Translations under genes and position numbers: made by a program
Notes under the pieces: model-generated
Database searches by the model: none
Seen by the model: only the letters and a program-made list of their open reading frames with translations
What the model was told of the DNA's origin: nothing
In this document: one piece after another, positions 24,040 to 34,171 of the stretch
Position numbering within the stretch: the stretch's first letter is position 1
Layout: each line of letters opens with the position of its first letter
Origin: Pelodictyon luteolum
GTDB lineage: Bacteria > Bacteroidota > Chlorobiia > Chlorobiales > Chlorobiaceae
DNA: 64,000 bases
Direction of reading: 5' to 3'
Assembly: GCA_020721225.1 (NCBI GenBank)
Contig: DYNE01000003.1
Span: 26,395-90,394 of the forward strand

Positions 24040-25146
24040 TTGAACAGCAGTATGGATCATCACTATCTTGACGGGTATCGTCAGGCAGGGCTTTCGGGAG
24101 TTCGCAGAAAAATGACGGCTCTGAATCTTGACGGTTTGATCGTATCCGATCTTTCGGTTATCCGTTGGCTTACCGGTTTCAGTGGTTCCAATGCCCGGCT
24201 GCTCGTCAGTCCGGACAGATGCACTCTTTTTACGGATTTTCGTTACCGGGAACAGGCCGCCGCAGAGGTCAGAGTGGCCGAGACGGTGATTGCTTCCGAC
24301 GGCTTTGCGGCCGAGGTCGTCGCGGGCGGTTATCCGTTGGGAGCCGCTACCGGCATTCAGTCGGACAGTATGACGTGGGACGAAGCCCGACGGTTGTGCG
24401 CCAGACTGGAACCAATGACGGCTCCAGTGCCGGTCGCATCCTTTTTTGACGATCTCAGAATGGTGAAAAACAATATCGAGCTGATGCATATGCGGCAGGC
24501 GGCAAGCATCAGCGAACAGGTGCTCGAACTTATTCTGCCCATGATCAGAGCAGAGGCGACGGAACTGGATATCGCGGCGGAGATCTCTTATCAGCACAAA
24601 AAGCTCGGTGCGGAGAAAGACTCGTTCGATCCCATTGTCGCGTCAGGTTCACGAGCCGCAATGCCTCACGCCAAGCCGGCAGCTGCGCATTTCAGGAACG
24701 GAGAGCTGATTGTGATCGATATGGGTTGCGTCTGTGAAGGCTATGCATCCGATCAGACACGTACCGTAGCGCTTGGCAGGGTTTCTTCGGAAGTCAGGGC
24801 GATCTACCGTATTGTCGAAGAGGCACAGCAACTTGCCGTCGACGGCGCCCGCTGCGGGATGAGGGCGTCGGAACTGGACGGCATTGCGCGGGCATATATC
24901 GACCGGTATGGATATGGCGAGGCGTTCGGACACAGTCTCGGGCATGGGGTCGGAATTGACGTTCACGAAGAGCCTCGCATCAGTTCAAAAAACTGCCGGA
25001 ATCTCGAAGAAAACATGGTTTTTACCATCGAGCCGGGCATCTATCTTCCGGGCAGGCTCGGTGTTCGTATTGAAGATACGGTAGTGCTTCGGAGCGACGG
25101 AGCGCATCCATTCCAGCGTTTCACGAAAAAACTGATCGAACTGTAA
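24040..25146 (+). CDS. Xaa-Pro aminopeptidase/dipeptidase (M24 family)
   Basis: IDMGCVCEGYASDQTRTVALG; FGHSLGHGVGIDVHEEPRI; NMVFTIEPGIYLPGRLGVRIEDTVVL. Confidence 0.93.
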   Translation: MNSSMDHHYLDGYRQAGLSGVRRKMTALNLDGLIVSDLSVIRWLTGFSGSNARLLVSPDRCTLFTDFRYREQAAAEVRVAETVIASDGFAAEVVAGGYPLGAATGIQSDSMTWDEARRLCARLEPMTAPVPVASFFDDLRMVKNNIELMHMRQAASISEQVLELILPMIRAEATELDIAAEISYQHKKLGAEKDSFDPIVASGSRAAMPHAKPAAAHFRNGELIVIDMGCVCEGYASDQTRTVALGRVSSEVRAIYRIVEEAQQLAVDGARCGMRASELDGIARAYIDRYGYGEAFGHSLGHGVGIDVHEEPRISSKNCRNLEENMVFTIEPGIYLPGRLGVRIEDTVVLRSDGAHPFQRFTKKLIEL

Positions 25147-25198
25147 GCGGAGAGCCTCCGCATCAGGCCGTTTTTATAATCGTCAAGGTTTCGTTGCC

Positions 25199-25531
25199 AT
25201 GAACGAAGAGTACTGTATGGTCGTTACGACAATTCCCGGAATGGAAGAGGCTGAAAACCTTGCGGAAAGCATTCTCGAAAACCGGCTTGCCGCCTGTGTC
25301 CAGATGACCGGTATCCGGAGTTTCTTTCTCTGGGAAGGGGAGTTGCAGCGCGAGGCGGAAGTGCTGCTTCTGATCAAAACAACCGTATCCCGTTATTCCG
25401 ATCTCGAATCGTACATCAGCGAGTACCATCCCTACGACGTTCCTGAAATCATCCGAATCCCCGTTACGGCAGGTCTTTCAGGCTATCTCGACTGGCTCCG
25501 GACAACAACGGCTTCAGTTCGAAGGGAGTAG
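25199..25531 (+). CDS. cutA: Divalent-cation tolerance protein CutA
   Basis: ENRLAACVQMTGIRSFFLWEGELQREAEVLLLIKTT; HPYDVPEIIRIPV. Confidence 0.94.
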   Translation: MNEEYCMVVTTIPGMEEAENLAESILENRLAACVQMTGIRSFFLWEGELQREAEVLLLIKTTVSRYSDLESYISEYHPYDVPEIIRIPVTAGLSGYLDWLRTTTASVRRE

Positions 25532-25575
25532 CTCCGTAAGGGTTCCGTATTTTCCTGCCTTCTTCCGCGCAGTAT

Positions 25576-26484
25576 TTATTTTTTTTCACTGGTGTCCGGT
25601 ATTTCCTGCGGGGCGCTTTTTTCGTGCCGGGTTCTGCCCATAATGCCCGGCAGGGCCGAGATTGCCGATATGCCGAAAAAGATCAGCGAGAGCGCCACGC
25701 CGATGCCGGTATCGAGAGAGAGATAACCGAGCAGGTAGTAGAAAGTGATCTCCCTCGCCCCAGCTCCTCCTACCGTTATCGGCAGAACGGTGGCTATGCT
25801 CGATATGAGAAAGATAGCCAGATAGTCGATGGCGTGATGGGCGGGCGATATTGCAATGAGAATGAAGAATGCTGCGATGACCTGGGTGACCTGGATCAGC
25901 ATCGATTCCCATGCCGTAACTGCGAAGCTCTTCAGAAACTGCTTGTAGAAGAGCCGGTTGAGCAGGAACGACGCCGGGTAGAGGAGAGCCATCGCGACCC
26001 ATGCGTAGGGCACCAGTTCTGGTAGCTTCAGGGCGAAGCTGCTGGGAATAAGAAGGATGAGCGAGAGTACGGCAAGCGCGATGATGCCGCAGAGGCGGTC
26101 CCAGAAAACGGCATGAAAAACGTTGAGCATTTTTATGCCGTGGTTTTTCTGAAGGATGTAGATCTTATAACCGTCGCCGCCGATTCCTCCGGGAAGGAAA
26201 AGGTTGTAGAACATCCCGAGGTAGTAGAGCTTCAGGTTGTACAGGGAGGAGAGATCGATGCCGATATCCCTGAAGAAACGGTTGAGGCGCAGGGCGTTGA
26301 TGATTTTCGAGATATTGAAAAACACGAATGCCAGCAGGAGATACCAGGGGTTCGCACCCCGGATGATTTCCAGCAGTTTGGCCGTATCGATTTTCGTCAG
26401 AACAAGGTAGAGGGCCAGGACGGTAACCAGAAGCTGAACAAGGGTTTTGAGAAGCTTCGATATGTTTTGCTTACGGTTTGTCAA
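25576..26484 (-). CDS. Lysylphosphatidylglycerol synthase TM region / UPF0104 family membrane protein
   Basis: RFFRDIGIDLS..., LPGGIGGDGYKIYIL, GGAGAREITFYYLLGYL. The ATG ORF overlaps the upstream gene by 86 nt; a TTG at 26484 would give ordinary stop-start coupling. Confidence 0.8.
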   Translation of the reverse strand: MTNRKQNISKLLKTLVQLLVTVLALYLVLTKIDTAKLLEIIRGANPWYLLLAFVFFNISKIINALRLNRFFRDIGIDLSSLYNLKLYYLGMFYNLFLPGGIGGDGYKIYILQKNHGIKMLNVFHAVFWDRLCGIIALAVLSLILLIPSSFALKLPELVPYAWVAMALLYPASFLLNRLFYKQFLKSFAVTAWESMLIQVTQVIAAFFILIAISPAHHAIDYLAIFLISSIATVLPITVGGAGAREITFYYLLGYLSLDTGIGVALSLIFFGISAISALPGIMGRTRHEKSAPQEIPDTSEKK

Positions 26485-27403
26485 CGATTTTTCTGATGAT
26501 GTAGGGTTTCTTGTTCTGCGACTCGTAATAGGTGCGCATGATGAACTCGGCGACAAACCCGCTGGTGATGAGCTGTATGCCGATAAAGGTCAGAATGATG
26601 CCGAGCGAGAGCAGGGGACGTCCGCCGATCTCATGGCCCAGAATTTTCAGGGCGAGCAGGTAAAGATTGACGGCAATTCCCAGAAAAAAGGAGATGAACC
26701 CGAGGGTTCCGAACAGGTGCATGGGTTTCTGCCCGTATTTCTGGAAAAAGACCATGAAGAGCAGGTCGCTGAGCACTTTGGAGGTTCTGCCGATGCCGTA
26801 TTTCGAACGGCCGAACTTTCTTGGGTGGTGTCGTACATCCATTTCGGCCATTCTGGCGCCATAGAGCTGCACGAGTACCGGGATGAAGCGGTGCAGTTCT
26901 CCGTAAAGGCCGAGATTTTTGGCGACATCCTTCTTGAACACTTTCAGGGTGCAGCCGTAATCGCGAATATGTACGTCGGTGAGGGTTCTTATCATGGCGT
27001 TGGCGATGGCGCTCGGAATCTTGCGCAGCATCATGCCGTCTTTTCTTGAAGCGCGGCGTCCGGCAACCACGTCGAGATCCTGCTCTTCGAGGTAGCGCAT
27101 CATCATGGGAATATCGGCGGGGTCGTTCTGCAGATCGCCGTCCATGGTGGCTATCAGTTCACCCTCTGCATATTCGATGCCGGCGGCCATGGCGGTTGTC
27201 TGTCCGTAGTTTTTGTTCAGCACGATCAGCCGGGCGTTAGGTGGAGCGCAGGCTTCGACTGCGGCTACGGTTCCGTCGGTAGAGCCGTCGTCGACGAGAA
27301 TGATTTCGTGATCGATGGAGCGGAGCGAAACGTCGAGCGCCTGGAAAAGCGGTCTGATATTCTCCGTTTCGTTCATGACCGGTATAACCACCGAGAGCTT
27401 CAT
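26471..27403 (-). CDS. Family 2 glycosyltransferase (polyprenyl-phosphate sugar transferase, DPM1/ArnC-like)
   Basis: MKLSVVIPVMNETENIRPLF; ILVDDGSTDGT; ATMDGDLQNDPADIP; two C-terminal TM helices. Confidence 0.93.
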   Translation of the reverse strand: MKLSVVIPVMNETENIRPLFQALDVSLRSIDHEIILVDDGSTDGTVAAVEACAPPNARLIVLNKNYGQTTAMAAGIEYAEGELIATMDGDLQNDPADIPMMMRYLEEQDLDVVAGRRASRKDGMMLRKIPSAIANAMIRTLTDVHIRDYGCTLKVFKKDVAKNLGLYGELHRFIPVLVQLYGARMAEMDVRHHPRKFGRSKYGIGRTSKVLSDLLFMVFFQKYGQKPMHLFGTLGFISFFLGIAVNLYLLALKILGHEIGGRPLLSLGIILTFIGIQLITSGFVAEFIMRTYYESQNKKPYIIRKIVDKP

Positions 27404-28962
27404 TGGCGAGGCCTCATTTCGTTGTTTTTTACCAGCACAATACCGTGCTTGCTGTAGAGCAGCTCGGGATTTTCGAGCCGTTCAAGGTATTTGACGGTCG
27501 TCAGTACGATTTCTCCCTTTTTCGGCGCCCGTTTTTCAGCGAAAGAGTGGGAATATAGCAAAAAAGAGGGGTAGTAAACTTTCCACATCACAACTTTGTA
27601 CCCTTCCCTTTTCGAGAGCAGGGCGGCCTCCTTCACCGGCTCCTGAAGCAGCCGCGCGGTGAGGGGCATGAAGTGGAAGTTGATGCAGAGGCAGAACACG
27701 AGGCCGCCGGCGACAAGCCGGTTTTGGGGGGAGAGGGCCGGGACGAACTGAATCGCCGCAATCAGGAGAGCCGCGCCGGCAAGCAGAAGCGAGTGGCCTG
27801 TGCCGGTGAGCCGGAGGGTACTATCGAGCAGGGCAAGGATAAAGAGGTCGTCGATCCGGGCGGCGGCAACCGGAATGAGGCGCGGCAGCGCGGCGAAAAG
27901 CAGGAGAAAAAATACCGGCCAGAGCACCAGGATGCGCGATTTTTTCACTTCGGCAAAGAGCCTGGCCATAAGGATGAAGAGCGGCGTATAGCCGTAGATC
28001 ATGTAGTGCGGCAGCTTGGTGCCGGAGAGCGAAAAAAAGACGAAGACAAAGGTGAACCAGATGAAGAGATAACGGTTCAGCGGTTCACTGAGCAGTTTTT
28101 TCAGGTTGAAGAGCGTGGTGAAGAGCATGCCGGTAAAGGGCATCAGTCCGATCAGGAGCACGGGGAAGTAGTAGAAAAGCGATCCGGAGTGACCTTCAAG
28201 GGAGGAGTTGAACCGGTTGACGTTGTGCTTGAAAAGAAATCCTTCGACGAATGCCATTCCCTGGTCGAGGTATTCAAGGGTGTACCACGGCATGACGATA
28301 GCCAGAAACAGCAGGATCGCCCGGAGGTTCAGCACGGTTCGGAACCAGTTTTTAAGTTGTCCCTGCTGCATGAAAAAGAGAAAGGAGACGACACCGGGGA
28401 TCAGGATGGCTACCGGTCCTTTGGTCAGCACTCCCATCCCGGCGGCGGCAAACGCCAGATAACGCGATGCCGGCGAGCCGGTTTTGAAGTGGGTGTACAC
28501 GGCGAACATGGTGACGGCAAGGCAGCAGTTCAGCAGTCCGTCGGCGATTGCGGCTTTTGCGATAATGGTTACCTGGAGTGAGAGCACCATGAAGAGCGTG
28601 GCAAGAAAGGCCGTTTCCCGACCGAGTTCCGTGCGGGTGAACCGGTACAGCGAGGCGGCCCAGATTGCAGATGCAGCAGCCGAGGGGAAGCGGAAAGCGA
28701 ACTCGTTGAGCCCGAACGTTTTCACGCTGATCACCTGGAACCAGTAGATCAGCACCGGTTTGTCGAAGCGCGGATGACCGTTCAGGTAGGTGGTCAGGTA
28801 GTTGCCGCTTGCGATCATTTCGCGAGTGGCTTCGCTGAACGCGCCTTCATCGACGTCGAAAAGCGGAGCGGAGCCGAGTCCGGCAAAAAAACTTATGCCG
28901 ACAAGCATCGTCAGGAGCAGCGCCTGTCTCTGCTCACCGGATTGTTGAAGGGATGAGTGCAT
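27400..28962 (-). CDS. ArnT-like glycosyltransferase family 39 protein
   Basis: PLFDVDEGAFSEATREMIASGNYLTTYLNGHPRFDKPVLIYWFQ; multi-TM. Confidence 0.9.
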   Translation of the reverse strand: MHSSLQQSGEQRQALLLTMLVGISFFAGLGSAPLFDVDEGAFSEATREMIASGNYLTTYLNGHPRFDKPVLIYWFQVISVKTFGLNEFAFRFPSAAASAIWAASLYRFTRTELGRETAFLATLFMVLSLQVTIIAKAAIADGLLNCCLAVTMFAVYTHFKTGSPASRYLAFAAAGMGVLTKGPVAILIPGVVSFLFFMQQGQLKNWFRTVLNLRAILLFLAIVMPWYTLEYLDQGMAFVEGFLFKHNVNRFNSSLEGHSGSLFYYFPVLLIGLMPFTGMLFTTLFNLKKLLSEPLNRYLFIWFTFVFVFFSLSGTKLPHYMIYGYTPLFILMARLFAEVKKSRILVLWPVFFLLLFAALPRLIPVAAARIDDLFILALLDSTLRLTGTGHSLLLAGAALLIAAIQFVPALSPQNRLVAGGLVFCLCINFHFMPLTARLLQEPVKEAALLSKREGYKVVMWKVYYPSFLLYSHSFAEKRAPKKGEIVLTTVKYLERLENPELLYSKHGIVLVKNNEMRPRQ

Positions 28963-29560
28963 GCGATGGAGTCTTGAAGTACCGATGATAGAGAAACGCC
29001 GTTGAAGCTGCCCCGAGCAGCGATCCGGCGAGCACGTCGCTCAGGTAGTGCTGGGTTGTTGCGATACGGCTGAAGGCGATCAGCGCCGCCCACAGAAAGA
29101 AAACGATCCTGTATCGAGGGAAAAGCAGGCAGAGTGTCGAAGCTACGCTGAACGCCGTAGCAGAATGGCCTGACGGGAACGAGATCCATGCGTGTTCGAG
29201 ACGGAAGAAGTCGAAGCCGTAGATCGCCTCACTGAAATAGAGTTTCGGTCGGGCTCTGCCAAGCAGAAATTTAATGAGGTCGGCCGAGAGACCCGAGAGC
29301 GCTACGGAACAAAAAAGCAGCAAGCCCGACGATGCCGTTGCAGGTTTCGTTTTATACAGCAGCAGATAGCAGAGGAGACCTGCGGCAAGGTACCATTGAG
29401 ACTCTCCCATTCGTGTAATGAGTTTGAAGGAGCGGTAGAATCCGGTCTCTTTAAGGTTCGCGAACCAGAGCGCTGTCGGAATATCCAGAAAAAAGTAGCT
29501 CAGGAGTCCAAAGAGCAGGATTGTCGTTGATGCAATGATCCAGTAGTGGCGTGCCGTCAT
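28934..29560 (-). CDS. PAP2-family phosphatase
   Basis: KFLLGRARPKLYF; SFPSGHSATAFSVAS; SRIATTQHYLSDVLAGSLLG. Confidence 0.93.
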   Translation of the reverse strand: MTARHYWIIASTTILLFGLLSYFFLDIPTALWFANLKETGFYRSFKLITRMGESQWYLAAGLLCYLLLYKTKPATASSGLLLFCSVALSGLSADLIKFLLGRARPKLYFSEAIYGFDFFRLEHAWISFPSGHSATAFSVASTLCLLFPRYRIVFFLWAALIAFSRIATTQHYLSDVLAGSLLGAASTAFLYHRYFKTPSHALIPSTIR

Positions 29561-29724
29561 GATCGTGTATTACGCAGGCTGAATGCGACCAGGCGTGTTG
29601 AAAACGAGTTGAAATTTTTCGGGATGAACAACTGTTCATGAAAATACATTAAATTTTATCTGACTCATAACCATCCGCTGCTTTGTCCGGTCGAGTCGTT
29701 TTTTTTCAATCAGCAACATTTTTC

Positions 29725-30588
29725 ATGACCATTTCAGAACCCGGAGCCATTCTGCTCCTCTCCTGTCCCGACCGGGCGGGACTTGTTTCACGCATTTCCC
29801 ATTTCATTTATGAGCGTGGCGGCAATATTCTTGATCTTGACGAGCATGTTGATACCATCGAAAAAATGTTTTTTATAAGGGTATCATGGAGCACCTCACA
29901 CTTTTCCATTCCTCCGACCGAGCTTGAAGATGCGTTCAGTCCGCTTGCCAAGGAGTTCGGCGCATCCTGGAAAATCCGGCTCGGCGGTCGTAAGATGCGA
30001 GTTGCGCTGTTCGTGTCGCGCTACGACCACTGCCTGCAGGAACTGCTCTGGCGGCACAGTATAGGTGAGTTCCATATCGATATTCCGCTGATCGTTTCAA
30101 ACCATCCCGATATCGAGCCGCTCGCCCTGCGTTACGGTATTCCTTTCCACGTGTTTCCTGTAACGGCCGCTTCGAAGCAGGAAATAGAGCAGCAGGAACT
30201 GGAGCTGCTCAAAGACCACGATATCGATACCGTGGTGCTCGCCCGGTACATGCAGGTGCTTTCGCCGCAATTCGTCGAGAGCTATCCGTCAAGGATCATC
30301 AACATCCACCACTCCTTTCTGCCCGCTTTCGTGGGCAGCAGCCCATACCGCCAGGCCTATGAGCGCGGGGTGAAGATTATCGGGGCAACCAGCCATTATG
30401 TTACCGAAGATCTCGACCAGGGGCCCATTATCGAGCAGGATATCGTCAGAATGAGCCACAAGGATACCCTTGACGATCTCATCCGCAAGGGTCGTGACCT
30501 CGAGCGCCTCGTCCTCGCCCGAGCGGTACGCCTGCACAGCGAGCACCGGATACTGGTGAATGGCAAGAAAACGGTGGTATTCGATTGA
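29725..30588 (+). CDS. purU: Formyltetrahydrofolate deformylase
   Basis: ACT N-terminus ILLLSCPDRAGLVSRISHFIYERGGNILDLDEHVD; SRIINIHHSFLPAFVGSSPYRQAYERGVKIIGATSHYVTEDLDQGPIIEQD. Confidence 0.96.
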   Translation: MTISEPGAILLLSCPDRAGLVSRISHFIYERGGNILDLDEHVDTIEKMFFIRVSWSTSHFSIPPTELEDAFSPLAKEFGASWKIRLGGRKMRVALFVSRYDHCLQELLWRHSIGEFHIDIPLIVSNHPDIEPLALRYGIPFHVFPVTAASKQEIEQQELELLKDHDIDTVVLARYMQVLSPQFVESYPSRIINIHHSFLPAFVGSSPYRQAYERGVKIIGATSHYVTEDLDQGPIIEQDIVRMSHKDTLDDLIRKGRDLERLVLARAVRLHSEHRILVNGKKTVVFD

Positions 30589-30735
30589 AGACGTGTTACG
30601 GGTGAAAAAGGCTGCTCAGCGTGTTAGCAAGAATACGATGTTGGCTTTAGGCAATGAGTTCTTGTCCAAAATAAAAAAGGTTGAAACTAAACTCTGGTTG
30701 TATAAAATATGTATTAATCCCTAATCCCTGATTCA

Positions 30736-31254
30736 ATGATCAATAAACTTTTTTTCCTTGTTGTGCTGCTGCTTTCCGGTTGCACAGGTGTGCCGGAAGG
30801 GCTTGCAGTAGTCGATGATTTCAAACTCGATCGCTACCTTGGCAGCTGGTATGAGATTGTCCGGATCGAGAATTCGTTCGAAAAGAATCTCGGGCAGGTT
30901 TCAGCTGAATATTCCCTTCGGGAGGACGGGAGCGTGAAGGTGATGAACAAGGGGTTTGACGCAAAAAAAGGGGAGTGGAAGTCCATCGAAGGCAAGGCGG
31001 CTTTTGCAGGCGAACCATCGAAAGGCGCTCTCAAAGTGTCGTTTTTCGGCCCGTTCTATGCCGGCTACAACGTCGTAGCCCTCGACAGGGAGAACTACTC
31101 CTGGGCTATTGTCTGCGGACACAAGAAATCCCTGTTCTGGATTCTCGCCCGAAAGCCTGAAATGGAACCGGTGCTGTTGCAGAAGCTTGTCGCCAAAGCC
31201 GATTCTCTCGGATTCGAGACGGCGAAGCTCAGGTATTTCGAGAAGCCGATGTAG
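30736..31254 (+). CDS. blc: Lipocalin (Blc-like) lipoprotein
   Basis: LLLSGC lipobox; LDRYLGSWYEIVRIENSFEKNL; FFGPFYAGYNVVALDREN. Confidence 0.93.
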   Translation: MINKLFFLVVLLLSGCTGVPEGLAVVDDFKLDRYLGSWYEIVRIENSFEKNLGQVSAEYSLREDGSVKVMNKGFDAKKGEWKSIEGKAAFAGEPSKGALKVSFFGPFYAGYNVVALDRENYSWAIVCGHKKSLFWILARKPEMEPVLLQKLVAKADSLGFETAKLRYFEKPM

Positions 31255-31580
31255 GCTTTTTTTTGTTGCGGTAACGGTTCCGAAAGAACAGTACATGATC
31301 TGTATCAAGCCAGAGGATTGCCGGTTCGGGTTTTTCCATGTGACAATCTTTTTCTGGCTCCCGAGTTTTTTTACACATTACGGGATAGATTTGCATACAC
31401 GCAGGGCCATAATGGCCGGAATTGTATTTGTCGGCACTCAGGAAATTCCCTGCTGAAAGGTGTGCTTCCACAGGATGCCTGTTTTTCTCGACAGGGAGTT
31501 TCGACGTTGTCATAAAGGGTATTTTGTTGACAGATGTCTCGTTGTTCTATGAAATCTTATTTCCAGCAAAACCACCAATC

Positions 31581-32834
31581 ATGAAGGTAATTCAGGGATC
31601 GCTCAAACAGCCGGGATCTGTTGTATCGGAAGGAAGGCGTTTATACGATGCCGGCAAGTTTGGCGAGTCGGCATCATTTTTTATCGAACGTATCCAGCAA
31701 AGCAAAGCTGCAGGTAGATTGCCATCTGCAGCGGATCTAAACTATGCCGGCAGCGCATATCTTGCCATGGGTGATTTTCATTCCGCAATTTCCTTTTTCA
31801 GGAAAGGTTATGAGCTTTATCCCGATAAAGTGTCTTTTTCCACGAACCTTGCTCTTGCTTCGCTGAGAACGGGAAAATACAGGGAAGCTGCCGGATTTTT
31901 TAACGGATTGACCCGCAACCCTGATGGTTCCGAAAACAGTAACGCCTACGATGGCCTTGCCGAGTGCCTATACCGCCTCGGGGACTTCGAGGGAGCTAAA
32001 TCAGCCGGGGTCAGGAGCCTCACCATAAAGGACCGTACCTCCTGTTCCGCAGACAATCCGTTTTTTCAACTGCATAAGGCAGACAGCTGGACGATTCTGA
32101 AACGGCCAGTTCCTGATTTCCACAACCGTAAGTCATTCCGGAATATCATAGCCTACAGCCTCTGGGGCAACAAGACCCGGTATGTCGATGGTGCGGTTTT
32201 CAATGCCCGGGTTGCCCGTGTGGTTTATCCTGCCTGGACCTGTCGTTTTTACTGTGACGGATCCGTTCCAGAAACGGTGCTTGAAGAGTTGCGTCGGAAC
32301 GGAGCGCAGATTGTGATGATGCCAACAATGCAACAAGCCTACCACGGATTGTTCTGGCGGTTTTTGGTTGTCAACGATCCGGCTGTTGATCGTTTTCTCA
32401 TCAGGGACGCCGATTCGCCGCTGACCTGCCAGGAGCGGATGGCGGTGGATGAGTGGATTGAATCGGGAAAACTCTTTCATCTCATGAGGGATTGTTACTC
32501 GCATTCCGAACTTATTCTTGCCGGGATGTGGGGCGGAGTTGGCGGCGTTCTGCCCGATCTGCAGCCAATAGTAGATATGTTTTACAACAAGACTCAAAAA
32601 GAACGCACGATAGACCAGCAATTTTTACGCTGGTGTATCTGGCCTCTCATCCGTGAAGAGCACCTCGCTCACGATGAGTATTTTCGTTTCGGCAATGCAG
32701 TACCGTTTCCCCGTCTTGGAAGAAATCCGTCTGATATGCCGGTTGCACTGACATGGATGGATCCGGCTGCCTGTGCGATATCCATAAGCGGCGAAAAACG
32801 TCAGAGGTTGCGGGTTGTCAGCTCAATCGTTTGA
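31581..32834 (+). CDS. TPR-domain protein fused to putative GT-A-like glycosyltransferase domain
   Basis: N-terminal TPR units (ADLNYAGSAYLAMGDFHSAISFFRKGYELYPDK); C-terminal domain with RFLIRDADSPL (DxD-like). Start ATG 31581. Confidence 0.65.
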   Translation: MKVIQGSLKQPGSVVSEGRRLYDAGKFGESASFFIERIQQSKAAGRLPSAADLNYAGSAYLAMGDFHSAISFFRKGYELYPDKVSFSTNLALASLRTGKYREAAGFFNGLTRNPDGSENSNAYDGLAECLYRLGDFEGAKSAGVRSLTIKDRTSCSADNPFFQLHKADSWTILKRPVPDFHNRKSFRNIIAYSLWGNKTRYVDGAVFNARVARVVYPAWTCRFYCDGSVPETVLEELRRNGAQIVMMPTMQQAYHGLFWRFLVVNDPAVDRFLIRDADSPLTCQERMAVDEWIESGKLFHLMRDCYSHSELILAGMWGGVGGVLPDLQPIVDMFYNKTQKERTIDQQFLRWCIWPLIREEHLAHDEYFRFGNAVPFPRLGRNPSDMPVALTWMDPAACAISISGEKRQRLRVVSSIV

Positions 32835-33121
32835 TTCGTTTGAACATCTTTTTTACTATAAGTGACCGACTCGGTTCGGCAAACATGTTCATTTCGAGGT
32901 CAATACCATGCAGGGCAATGCTATAATGATTATTGCGCGCCCGAATTGCTGCCTTGTGCCGACAGGTCGGGATCAAAATACTCATTCCGAAAGTTTTCGG
33001 GACTCCGGTTTTGAAGTTTATCCCGATCTATCGGGGCTCTGTCCGCCCTTGTTTTTTGAGTGCTCATCACACATTGTAGAGGAGTCCTGAAGTTCATGAT
33101 TTCAACGAGAGACGTATCAGT

Positions 33122-33694
33122 ATGAAAAAATCCGTTGGAGCTAAAACGCTCCTGTTTCCGACACCGGTGCTGATGGTTGGCACCTACGACCGGGCCGGCA
33201 AACCAAACCTGATGAACGCCGCCTGGGGCGGCATCTGCTGTTCGAAACCGCCCTGCGTCGCCGTTTCGCTGCGTAAGGCCACCTACTCCCATAGCAGCAT
33301 CGTCGAGCGGAAAGCCTTTACGGCAGGCATCGCCTGCGAAGAGCGAATGGCCGAGGCCGATTACGTGGGGATCGCATCCGGGCGCGATGCCGACAAGTTT
33401 GCCGTTGCCGGGCTGACCCCCGTCAGAAGCGAGCTGGTCGATGCTCCATACGCGGCGGAATTCCCGGTTGTGCTGGAGTGCAGGCTCCTGCACGTTATCG
33501 AAATCGGCCTGCATACGCAGTTCATCGGCGAAATCATGGATGTCAAGGCCGATGCCACTGTGTTCGACGATGACGGTCTTCTGGACATCATGAAAATCCG
33601 GCCGCTCATCTACGATACCGCCCGAAGAGGGTATCACGGTGTAGGCCCGCGTCTCGGCGATGCGTTTTCCGTTGGCAAGGCGCTGCAGTCGTGA
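33122..33694 (+). CDS. Flavin reductase-like / flavoredoxin family protein
   Basis: MKKSVGAKTLLFPTPVLMVGTYDRAGKPNLMNAAWGGICCSKPPCVAVSLRKATYSHSSI; RPLIYDTARRGYHGVGPRLGDAFSVGKAL. Confidence 0.92.
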   Translation: MKKSVGAKTLLFPTPVLMVGTYDRAGKPNLMNAAWGGICCSKPPCVAVSLRKATYSHSSIVERKAFTAGIACEERMAEADYVGIASGRDADKFAVAGLTPVRSELVDAPYAAEFPVVLECRLLHVIEIGLHTQFIGEIMDVKADATVFDDDGLLDIMKIRPLIYDTARRGYHGVGPRLGDAFSVGKALQS

Positions 33695-33980
33695 TGGTCT
33701 GTTGCGTGTTTGTTCTCGACGATCACCCGTAAATTCGCGTAACGGGGTGGCTCGATTCACAAAAAATTACAGGAGCAGGGATCTCTGCCGTGCCTGACTG
33801 GTTCGAAAATCCGGTTTGACCCGGTTGGATAGAGCGGGAATGCAGGGTATATCGACAGCAGAATTTGCAGGGAGACTTCGTTCAGGGCCGTAACTGAATG
33901 AAATGAATACCGTCCCTGATGTTCCATGCGGGATAAGGGTGTCGGGAACACACACATCGATTTTCAATGCGTATTTTGCC

Positions 33981-34075
33981 GGTCTGCATTTTCCCCCGGC
34001 CTACCTCATCTGCTATACCGCCCGGAGAGCGTAACACGGTGTGGGAGAGCGTCCGGCACAAGCGTTCTGTGCCGG
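33981..34075 (+). pseudogene. Degenerate duplicate of the 3' end of the flavin-reductase-like gene
   Basis: cggcctacctcatctgctataccgcccggagagcgtaacacggtgtgggagagcgtcc aligns to cggccgctcatctacgataccgcccgaagagggtatcacggtgtaggcccgcgtctc at 33599-33656; reads LICYTARRA*HGVGERPAQAFCAGKGL against LIYDTARRGYHGVGPRLGDAFSVGKAL. Confidence 0.7.
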
Positions 34076-34171
34076 AAAAGGGTTGCATTCCTGCCTGTAT
34101 TCCGTTTCAACAGAAACTCTTTTCGGTATATTGCTACCTGATTTTACACACTCGGAACCGGAGAAAATACC

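Noticed and set aside
27673-28581. 302-aa plus-strand ORF rich in E/K/G/R
   Set aside because: Antisense to the GT39 gene; charged low-complexity translation is typical of the reverse complement of a hydrophobic coding region.
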